Shown here: positions 1 to 5,733 of the stretch, in pieces
Position numbering within the stretch: position 1 is the stretch's first letter
Layout: each line of letters opens with the position of its first letter
Assembly: GCA_027364495.1 (NCBI GenBank)
Contig: DAHXPE010000302.1
Span: 1 to 5,733, forward strand
Reading direction: 5' to 3'
DNA: 5,733 nucleotides
Source: Candidatus Heimdallarchaeota archaeon
GTDB lineage: Archaea; Asgardarchaeota; Heimdallarchaeia; Hodarchaeales; LC-3
Notes under the pieces: generated by a model
Told to the model about the DNA's origin: nothing
Database searches by the model: none
What the model saw: only the letters and a program-made list of their open reading frames with translations
Program-made: the position numbers and the translations under genes

Positions 1-802
1 ATATTGCATAACCTACATCATCCATCCTGTCTGAAGTTTCTACAAGCATAGCATCTATCCAAGCAATTGCATCCTGTGAACCAAAGATCTTTGCCTTTAG
101 AATGTTCTGTAAATGGCTATCACCATGAATATACTCGACTGATCCTTGAGCTTGTTTAAAAATTTCGTACCAATTATTCAGTGCTCCTTTATCTACATTA
201 TTGGCTAGGTGATTAAAAATTGGATTATAAATGGATATATTAGTATCTAAAGAAGTTGGCCCATGGAGCCGTGCTAAGCTATAGCCTAGTAGCATTAGCT
301 TCTCTGATAAACCTCCTTTCTCATATGAATCAACTAGTGGTACAGCACCATCAACAAATTCCAACATAAGACAGCTTGTATTCGTTTCTGGAATAGAAAT
401 TGTCTCTAATACATTTGGTGCAAAAATATAATCAGGCATAGATCTAATTATGTCTGGTAATTCATGCTTTCGTATCGAAAAGTCCCATTGTTCTTGACGT
501 TTTTTCAAAAGCTGGTGTAATGAAATAGCGTTTTTCTTTTCCTCTACTAAATTATTGGGAAATTTTATAACCATGCCTCCTCCAAGAATACCATGATTAG
601 ATGTACTTAAATTAGCAGAAATAACATAAGTAGTGCCTCCAAACCCTTTATGTTTTCTAACATTAAGAATGTCAAAATTATTAATTTGACCAATTTCAAT
701 TTTCTTTGTCAATTCAAAAGATTCTTTAATCTTTTTCTTTTGAGAGACCATTAAATCTCGGAGAATTTTGACAACTTTATCGTTTAATTCAATTGAGGGC
801 AT
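1..802 (-). CDS. APH/choline-kinase-like phosphotransferase, C-terminus cut by window edge
   Basis: This partial gene has 267 codons visible, reads without a stop from ATG at 802, and runs off the left edge. It has the layout of the aminoglycoside phosphotransferase/choline kinase superfamily, which transfers ATP phosphate to small molecules. Seen in the sequence: VIKFP near residues 78-82 (Lys80 as likely ATP lysine), a hinge-like LMLEFVDG at 145-152, LARLHGP at 176-182, the catalytic loop HGDSHLQN at 226-233 (the HGDxHxxN signature; Asp228 and Asn233), and a metal-binding segment beginning with WIDAM at 248-252 (Asp250) followed by Asp-rich SDRMDDVG. All expected catalytic residues are therefore present. 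The substrate cannot be told from sequence; the family includes antibiotic, choline, homoserine, fructosamine and methylthioribose kinases. It starts 26 bp after the TPR gene on the same strand, which suggests cotranscription. No clear ribosome-binding site precedes the start. The superfamily is solid; the specificity is unknown. Confidence 0.85.
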   Translation of the reverse strand, partial: MPSIELNDKVVKILRDLMVSQKKKIKESFELTKKIEIGQINNFDILNVRKHKGFGGTTYVISANLSTSNHGILGGGMVIKFPNNLVEEKKNAISLHQLLKKRQEQWDFSIRKHELPDIIRSMPDYIFAPNVLETISIPETNTSCLMLEFVDGAVPLVDSYEKGGLSEKLMLLGYSLARLHGPTSLDTNISIYNPIFNHLANNVDKGALNNWYEIFKQAQGSVEYIHGDSHLQNILKAKIFGSQDAIAWIDAMLVETSDRMDDVGYAI

Positions 803-828
803 ATAATGGTAATATCCAAATTTATGTA

Positions 829-2916
829 TTAAAATTCTTCGATTATATCAAATGTTTTTACTAGACTATTGTGAAGGGTTGATAATGAACTTTCATCCCA
901 AGTTGTTATTTGTCCATTAAGAAGTATAAATTGCTCAAATATAACTTGAATCGTCTTTCTATTAAATAATAATAAATCATCCGCAGCTTTTGGAAATATT
1001 AATGCAAGTAGGACATAATTAAAGTTGTTCAAGCGTTTGTCAACAGTTTCATCTGAAATCATTCCTGTATAACATAGAATTAATTTATCTGGCAACTGTT
1101 TTAATGGTATAGGACCAAATAAACCAGAAAAATAAGCGTTTCCTTGGCCAATAACACTTATTAATAAAACACCAATAGTAGTTATTAATTGAATATTCAC
1201 CTGTTCATCGTTAGCGAGGTTTTTAGAATAATAAAAGGGAAATGGACCTTTATCAGTAAATTTAAATGCAACTAGACTGATTTCGTCTCTTGAAATTTTA
1301 TGCGCTGATGTAATGTCGGTGAACCTTGAAATTAAAGATATAATTGAATTTACATCAGTTTGCGATGAGAATTGTGGTAATTGGGCATGAATTTTTAGTG
1401 TCAGGCGAGTTATATTTTCTAGTTCGGTATTGAGCATTTTCTGTTCTGCATCAATTTTAGCCTGGTTCAGTAGGTCTAAAGCCAGTCCAAAATTTAACTC
1501 TGAAGCGTATAGTACAGCTTTTAATATTCTTATCTTATTTATTGTTGGAATTATTTTCTGTTTTAATGCTAATTCAAAGGAATTATTGATAGCCTCTTTT
1601 GCTTCAAAAAAATAATTTGAATCTTTTTTCTCTTTGTAGATTTCTAAATTAACTTCAGCTAAAAATAGATAGGATTCAATAATATCAAAATAATTGTTTT
1701 GTAATCTTGCCTGGCTAAGAGCTTTAGTAAAGATTATTTTAGCCAATTCATATTGTTTGATCGCAGAGTAATACATTCCTTCAATACTCAACATTTTAGG
1801 AATTAATAATTGACCACCCTGCACTGCAATCATAGATTTTACTTTTAGAATGATCTCGAAAGCTTCATCTAAATCCTTGAGCAAAATAAGTGTTTGGGCG
1901 TAATTAACTAATACTGTGGCATGTGTATCTGAAAATGATAATTGGTGCAAAATTTTTTGTAGAACGTTAATTGCTTCTTCAAAATATATTCTTGCTTCCT
2001 GAAGTCCACCATTACGTCTATAGAGTTTTCCTAAACTATTTAAAAGATATAATTTACCCTCTAAATCATCTGGCTGTAATTCCTGATAATTTGATTTGAG
2101 TTGAGACACACTGCGTTGAATATCTCCTTGTAAATAATATAATTCAGCCAGATCTGAAATACACTTATAAAAAATATTTTTATTTCTAACATTTTGAGAA
2201 AATATCGTTAAACTATGACAATTTTTTATGTATCTTTCAGCTTCCTTGTATTCACCTAAGTTGAGTTTTAATTCACCGATCATTTGAAGAATAGAGGGAA
2301 GTAAATTATGAGTGAAATTTTGATCTTTAGCAATTTTTTCAGCTTTTTCTAATACTACTAGAGCTTTTGATAACTCACCTAGATTTTTTAAACAATATCC
2401 GTTTACAACCAAGCTTTTAGCATAGTACAAATAATTTTCAGAATTATTTAATTTATTAACAGCCAAAGAACTAAATTCTAAAGCAATATGTATGTTTCCT
2501 TTGGAATAATTTCCAAAAGCTATTAAATATTCACCTATGGCTTGCTCTTCTGAATAATTTAATTTAGTGCATAATTCTATAATGGCATTGGCGATTTCAA
2601 GTCCTTTGGTATGATCATTTGTATTGAGGTAAATCTCTGCTTGAGCGATTAGAACCTTGATATAATAGATATCTTCCTTATCAACTTGTTCCATGGCTTG
2701 ATCAATTAAATTAAGTGCTTCTTTTTCTTGATCATATTCAAAAAATAAAGTGACAGCTTGTTCTGAGAGTAAAAGTGATTTATAAGATAAAGAGACATCA
2801 GTCACATGTTTAATAACTGCTTTTCGAAGTAACTGTAAAGCTTCATCCGTTTGTCCTAATCCAACGAGAGAACGCGATTGGATGATTTCGCTAGGTTCAT
2901 CAAGAAAACGATTCAT
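829..2916 (-). CDS. TPR-repeat protein with an unassigned C-terminal alpha/beta domain
   Basis: This is a 695-residue soluble protein with no signal peptide or convincing membrane segment. Residues about 10-510 are helical repeats of TPR type: recurring pairs of about 34-40 residues with the usual small/aromatic pattern, for example GQTDEALQLLRKA (21-33), GELSKALVVLEKAEK (180-194), GEYKEAERYIKNC (221-233), GLQEARIYFEEAINVL (304-319) and KQYELAKIIFTKAL (387-400). Such arrays act as protein-interaction scaffolds. Residues about 540-695 form a separate domain with alternating hydrophobic strands and helices (ISLVAFKF at 546-553, a Gly-rich stretch around 590-604, NYVLLALIFPK at 633-643) ending in an amphipathic helix. 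It recalls small longin/roadblock-type sensor domains, but I cannot assign it. The ATG at 2916 is preceded by a purine-rich AAAGAAAG rather than a canonical ribosome-binding site. The gene probably heads a two-gene unit with the downstream kinase. The partner and role are unknown. Confidence 0.85.
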   Translation of the reverse strand: MNRFLDEPSEIIQSRSLVGLGQTDEALQLLRKAVIKHVTDVSLSYKSLLLSEQAVTLFFEYDQEKEALNLIDQAMEQVDKEDIYYIKVLIAQAEIYLNTNDHTKGLEIANAIIELCTKLNYSEEQAIGEYLIAFGNYSKGNIHIALEFSSLAVNKLNNSENYLYYAKSLVVNGYCLKNLGELSKALVVLEKAEKIAKDQNFTHNLLPSILQMIGELKLNLGEYKEAERYIKNCHSLTIFSQNVRNKNIFYKCISDLAELYYLQGDIQRSVSQLKSNYQELQPDDLEGKLYLLNSLGKLYRRNGGLQEARIYFEEAINVLQKILHQLSFSDTHATVLVNYAQTLILLKDLDEAFEIILKVKSMIAVQGGQLLIPKMLSIEGMYYSAIKQYELAKIIFTKALSQARLQNNYFDIIESYLFLAEVNLEIYKEKKDSNYFFEAKEAINNSFELALKQKIIPTINKIRILKAVLYASELNFGLALDLLNQAKIDAEQKMLNTELENITRLTLKIHAQLPQFSSQTDVNSIISLISRFTDITSAHKISRDEISLVAFKFTDKGPFPFYYSKNLANDEQVNIQLITTIGVLLISVIGQGNAYFSGLFGPIPLKQLPDKLILCYTGMISDETVDKRLNNFNYVLLALIFPKAADDLLLFNRKTIQVIFEQFILLNGQITTWDESSLSTLHNSLVKTFDIIEEF

Positions 2917-3168
2917 GATTACAGCTTTCTTTTCAAGTAGTCTAAATAATAAATTAAAATTGCCAGAACTAGTTTTAGTGGTACAAAAAATTGTTATTTC
3001 AATATTTTTAATATAATTATTACGTGATATCTATTAGTTCTGAAAAATTAAAAAGGAAATAAAAATTTATCTTTTTGGAAATAACATAAGTTATAATTTA
3101 GTAATGAAAATATTCTGGATCTTAAAGCTTTAATTGTTTATAGTTATTGATTAGAAGTGTAGCAGTGA
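2917..3168. promoter_or_regulatory. Divergent intergenic promoter region
   Basis: These 252 bp separate two divergently transcribed genes and hold no credible ORF or RNA gene, so both promoters should lie here. The DNA is extremely AT-rich. An imperfect inverted repeat sits at 3050-3076 (AAAAAG...ATAAA facing TTTATCTTTTT). The octamer GGAAATAA occurs twice in direct orientation at 3055-3062 and 3077-3084, starts 22 bp apart (about two helical turns). A 9-bp inverted pair also occurs: TGTTATTTC at 2992-3000 and GAAATAACA at 3078-3086. A candidate TATA element for the leftward gene is TTTATTAT on the minus strand (about 2946-2953). In DNA this AT-rich, short repeats arise often by chance, so operator roles are only possible. 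Confidence 0.4.
3137..3144 (+). promoter_or_regulatory. Candidate archaeal TATA box for the Cdc48-N-like gene
   Basis: TTTATAGT is centred about 28 bp upstream of the ATG at 3169. That is the spacing expected for an archaeal TATA box driving a leaderless or near-leaderless transcript, and it agrees with the lack of a clear ribosome-binding site before the start. The purine-rich BRE expected just upstream is weak, and other AT-rich candidates exist (for example TTATAATTT near 3091-3099), so this is tentative. Confidence 0.3.
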
Positions 3169-4254
3169 ATGATTTATTGGACATTAGAGTCATCGATGGT
3201 TTCAGGTGCCATTCTAGAGTATCCTGAATTATTAAAAGATACTGTCAAAGATTACAAGTTCATATTAATACTAGGTCAAATACCAGGCTACAGAAACTCG
3301 CTAGTGACAAAAGTAGCGAGGCATATCATTAATAATAATTTGCAAAATCCTAAGATAACGATTGATAAATCTAACTTTGGTTCAATGATGGCAGGCGATA
3401 AAGTGATTATTAAAGAATTTAAACCTCCTGTTGCGAAACAAATTTTATTAGCTTTAGATACTAAATATTTTTTAGCAGAAGGTAATTGGGGCAATAAAAT
3501 CGTAAATTCCGCCGTGAATGGACAGATTCTTGATATAGGTCAAAATATTGACTTTATGTATGGTGATATAAAACCTATGTTCGTTACTGGACAGATAAAG
3601 GCGACAATACCAAAAGCACCTGCATTAGTAGATAATCAAACGAATTTTATAGTCGAAAAATTACCACGAGATATTTTGACTAAATTAAAGATTGAAGCAG
3701 ATAAAAATTCTGAAAAAAGGGCAAAAGAATATTTTAAACAGATTGAAGAAGAAAATTTTGATACTATTTCCAATATTAGGAATAATACAGCTGAAAAAAT
3801 TGAAAAAACATTTAATTTTACTCAAAATGATCCTAAAAGTATCTATAAATCAGTTAAACAATCGTTAGAACGCTTATCACATTCATTTTATATCGATCAA
3901 TTTGAGAATTTAGGGGAAAATTTTCTTGGTTCAATCTTATCAATACCCATAACAAAAAAAGGAGTGAACCCTGATTATTGCATTGAATTCAAATTATCTG
4001 GTACAATGATGCAAGGAACTTGCCTTATTACTGGATATTCTTCGAAGTTTGAGCTAATAAGCAAAATACTTGATGATCTAATAAAACACCTAAATAAAGT
4101 CAGTAATTCATTAAAAGAAGCTCCACAATCGATACCAGATATTTGTCAGGCATGTGGTTCAAGATTAAATTTAACAAAACAAAATGAAAAAGGAATTGTT
4201 TTATGTGAAATCTGTAAATCTCCTAATCTACTCCCTTATAGGCTACGGATGTAG
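3169..4254 (+). CDS. Cdc48-N/Ufd1-like domain protein with C-terminal zinc ribbon, no AAA module
   Basis: This 361-residue protein has a start fixed by an in-frame TGA directly before the ATG; Met10 is an alternative. Residues about 25-165 resemble the N-terminal region of Cdc48/p97/VAT: a double-psi-barrel half ending in ITIDKSNFGSMMAGDKVIIK (63-82) and PPVAKQILLAL (86-96), then the second (CDC48_2-like) half with AEGNW (103-107), a short Ile/Gly region, and FVTGQIKATIPKAPALV (138-154), matching the family's 'V..T.P.GP..V' strand. In Cdc48, this module binds substrates and cofactors such as Ufd1-Npl4; Ufd1 itself carries the same fold. Residues 170-215 are a charged helical, possibly coiled-coil, linker. 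Residues 225-315 form an alpha/beta region I cannot assign. The end is a zinc ribbon, CxxC at 326/329 and CxxC at 346/349. No Walker motifs or AAA domain follow. The gene converges on the E1-like gene 7 bp away. A Cdc48 adaptor or Ufd1-like role is inferred. Confidence 0.75.
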   Translation: MIYWTLESSMVSGAILEYPELLKDTVKDYKFILILGQIPGYRNSLVTKVARHIINNNLQNPKITIDKSNFGSMMAGDKVIIKEFKPPVAKQILLALDTKYFLAEGNWGNKIVNSAVNGQILDIGQNIDFMYGDIKPMFVTGQIKATIPKAPALVDNQTNFIVEKLPRDILTKLKIEADKNSEKRAKEYFKQIEEENFDTISNIRNNTAEKIEKTFNFTQNDPKSIYKSVKQSLERLSHSFYIDQFENLGENFLGSILSIPITKKGVNPDYCIEFKLSGTMMQGTCLITGYSSKFELISKILDDLIKHLNKVSNSLKEAPQSIPDICQACGSRLNLTKQNEKGIVLCEICKSPNLLPYRLRM

Positions 4255-4261
4255 TTAATTA

Positions 4262-5137
4262 TTAATTGTCCTTTGTTGCTTGCTTAAGTTTCACGTCCTT
4301 TTCATTTAATTCTTGAATTAATTTATTCACTTCATCGCTAATTCCCATTAGTGGTTTATTTTCATTTTTTTCAGCATTTTCGCCACAAACATAACAATTT
4401 TCATCACGACGAAGTTTTAAATATGTAAACTCATCGTTTAAGGCATTATAACTGATAAAATCCTCAATATGACCAAAGTTGAGTAAAAATTTTAATGCAT
4501 GTTGAACTTGTAGACTACTAATGATACCGAGCGTTGACGGTAAAGATGCAGAACATTGAGGACCTCTTGTATCATTTGATTTTTTATTCAATTGAACAGA
4601 AGCAGTGCATTGATAACACGCTGTTTTTTTTGGAATAACTAAATGAACATACCCTCCAAAGCCAGATCGGAGTGCGCCTGCATCAACATATGGTCTATTT
4701 AATTTTATACACTTGACATTGAGATATTGGCGGGCTGGAATGTTATCTAATCCATTTAAAACTAAATTACTGTTTGAAATTATTAATTCAAAAGCATCCT
4801 CGAATGAAATATCCATGATATCAGTTGGAATAAACTCAACCTGAGTATCAGGATTAATTTTATGTAATATCTCAGTACAAACTTCTGCCTTCTTTCTTCC
4901 TATATGTTCTGGTTGATACATGACTCTGTTCAAGTTTGCTTCTTCAACAGTATCTACATCAATAATTATGAGTTTTCCTACACCGCACCGAGCTAGCATT
5001 TCACCAGATAAAGAACCTACTCCACCTACTCCACAAATTAAAACGGTTTTGGATTGTAATTCTGTGAAATCAACGTCAAAACCATATTCTTTTATAGCTC
5101 GTAATCGAGAATATCTATCAGAGATCAAAATATTCAT
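4262..5137 (-). CDS. UBA5-like E1 activating enzyme (UFM1-type ThiF/HesA family)
   Basis: This 291-residue single-domain E1 would adenylate the C-terminal Gly of a ubiquitin-like protein and then hold it as a thioester. Seen: SRLRAIKEYG near the N-terminus, nucleotide motif GVGGVG (36-41), Asp60 for ribose, ANLNR with Arg71, Lys82/Lys83, GLDNIPAR (129-136), zinc pairs CYQC (174/177) and CYVC (248/251), and catalytic Cys195 in QCSASLPSTLG. The stretch from Cys195 through VQHALKFLLNFG (211-222) and YNALND is close to human UBA5 (CAASLPTTMG, LKFLLNFG, YNAMQD) and unlike MoeB/ThiF, which have a different segment there. Residues 252-291 are a tail with an amphipathic helix. I chose ATG at 5137 over a TTG one codon upstream. 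No ribosome-binding site is obvious. A MoeB-like sulfur-transfer role is less likely. The modifier it would activate is not in this window. Confidence 0.88.
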   Translation of the reverse strand: MNILISDRYSRLRAIKEYGFDVDFTELQSKTVLICGVGGVGSLSGEMLARCGVGKLIIIDVDTVEEANLNRVMYQPEHIGRKKAEVCTEILHKINPDTQVEFIPTDIMDISFEDAFELIISNSNLVLNGLDNIPARQYLNVKCIKLNRPYVDAGALRSGFGGYVHLVIPKKTACYQCTASVQLNKKSNDTRGPQCSASLPSTLGIISSLQVQHALKFLLNFGHIEDFISYNALNDEFTYLKLRRDENCYVCGENAEKNENKPLMGISDEVNKLIQELNEKDVKLKQATKDN

Positions 5138-5219
5138 CAAAATTCTAAATTCTTCAATTATTTAGCTGTATTTTATTTTTTACAAGCTTCTCAGTAATTT
5201 TTAAAGTTTTTGCTATTTT
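5138..5219 (-). promoter_or_regulatory. Upstream region of the UBA5-like gene with candidate TATA element
   Basis: These 82 bp lie between the end of the amidohydrolase remnant and the start of the UBA5-like gene. Read on the minus strand they are A-rich. AAATAAAATAC (about 5167-5177) is centred some 36 bp before the ATG and would place transcription start a few bases upstream of the gene; TAAATAA nearer the start is an alternative. No hairpin followed by a T-run marks an end to transcription from the upstream remnant, so read-through remains possible. Confidence 0.25.
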
Positions 5220-5733
5220 TTAAGTCGGGATAGTAGGAAACATTTTGTCAAAAGATTGTTGTTTACTGACATACATATGTTTTCCTGACACAAACTTTTT
5301 AAGAACAGCTTTTTCAGATGCTTTAAGAACTACATGATTAATATAATCTTGAATTGGATAATTTGAAGGATGACTAACATCTATAATCAGAAAATCTGCT
5401 TTTTTACCTTTTTCTATTGTTACTAAATCTCGTCTTCTTAACCCTTTAGCTCCTCCTGTTGATACTAAATCAAAAACAGAGCCAGAATGAGCTTTTATTT
5501 CATCCAAAGTTGTTATTCTTTGACAAAAAGTAGCAATTCTCCTTTTTCTAAAAATATCAATAGAATTATTGCTAGGTGGACCAGACAGTTCTAAGTCGAT
5601 TGGAATGTTTCATTTAAGTAAATGAGGCCAATTACATATGCCAGATGCTAATTTTGCGTTAGAGCTTGGACATTGAGCTATTGCTGTTTCTGTACTCTTT
5701 AATGAATTTATGTCGAATGAATTCAACCGAAAT
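5220..5733 (-). pseudogene. Decayed metal-dependent amidohydrolase (SAH deaminase/chlorohydrolase type), C-terminal part
   Basis: The frame read from the right edge to the TAA at 5220-5222 matches the C-terminal part of amidohydrolases such as S-adenosylhomocysteine/methylthioadenosine deaminase and TrzN/AtzB relatives. Recognisable landmarks are AIAQCPSSNAKLASGI (family: VAHCPSSNxKLxSG), PPSNNSIDIFRKRRIA, then GGAKGLRRRDL and EKGKKADFLIIDVSHPSNYP (family: GAKALG...GKKADLIVID). Three defects show decay. A TGA at 5610-5612 interrupts the frame just after the segment ending HLLK. The conserved His of the HCP motif is Gln. The metal-binding Asp of LGTDG is replaced in LELSG. The 3' part alone (from TTG at 5507) would make about 95 residues without the metal centre. 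The N-terminal half lies outside the window. A sequencing error could explain the TGA but not the substitutions. Another reading is a diverged non-enzymatic homologue. Confidence 0.8.

Noticed and set aside
1430..1615. 61-codon plus-strand open frame
   Set aside because: It lies antisense inside the TPR gene and its composition is explained by the reverse complement of that gene; no family features.
3288..3494. 68-codon minus-strand open frame
   Set aside because: Antisense shadow within the Cdc48-N-like domain coding sequence; no recognisable motif.
3169..4254. A ubiquitin-like modifier (UFM1) encoded in or near the E1 gene
   Set aside because: I found no small beta-grasp-like ORF ending in a C-terminal glycine anywhere in the window, on either strand.
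4241..4256. Small hairpin GGCTAC-GGAT-GTAGTT as a terminator
   Set aside because: The stem is only 4 Watson-Crick pairs plus two G-U pairs, overlaps the stop codon and is not followed by a T-run.
5138..5140. TTG as the start of the UBA5-like gene
   Set aside because: ATG directly follows at 5137 and nothing upstream favours the weaker TTG; the first conserved residues come after the ATG either way.
4920..5165. 81-codon plus-strand open frame
   Set aside because: Antisense to the strongly conserved nucleotide-binding part of the UBA5-like gene; a shadow frame.
5610..5612. TGA read as selenocysteine or as a sense codon
   Set aside because: The position aligns with a variable, non-catalytic residue of the family, and other catalytic residues are also lost. 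Tryptophan in the neighbouring genes is encoded by TGG and none has an internal TGA, so a nonsense mutation is simpler.

Overview
The window is AT-rich (roughly 30% GC by eye), and its compact genes lack clear Shine-Dalgarno sites. The best clue to the host is a gene for a UBA5-type E1 (the activating enzyme of the eukaryotic UFM1 pathway). It lies next to a gene for a Cdc48-N/Ufd1-like protein with a zinc ribbon. Eukaryote-like ubiquitin-family and Cdc48-related genes in a prokaryote-style layout suggest an archaeon, most likely an Asgard (Loki/Heimdall-type) lineage. This is inferred from gene content; no rRNA or marker gene is present.

Layout. On the minus strand, a TPR-repeat protein (695 aa, start at 2916) is followed 26 bp later by a small-molecule (APH/choline-kinase-like) phosphotransferase whose C-terminus runs off the left edge; these two look like one transcription unit. 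A 252-bp AT-rich divergent region (2917-3168) separates them from the plus-strand Cdc48-N/zinc-ribbon gene (3169-4254). That gene converges, with a 7-bp gap, on the minus-strand UBA5-like gene (4262-5137). Right of this is the C-terminal part of a metal-dependent amidohydrolase (SAH/chlorohydrolase type), which carries an in-frame TGA and has lost two catalytic residues: a pseudogene that continues past the right edge.

Functional reading. The E1-like protein has an intact ATP-binding motif, catalytic Cys, two zinc CxxC pairs and a short C-terminal amphipathic helix, so it looks active. Its neighbour has the substrate/cofactor-binding fold of the Cdc48/p97 N-domain but no ATPase module, so it could act as an Ufd1-like adaptor or compete for Cdc48 partners. 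Together they may belong to an archaeal UFM1-like conjugation or quality-control system. No ubiquitin-like modifier, E2, E3 or protease gene is visible here, so the rest would have to lie elsewhere. The TPR protein has a conserved-looking C-terminal alpha/beta domain that I cannot name. The link between the kinase/TPR unit and the E1/Cdc48-N pair rests on proximity only.
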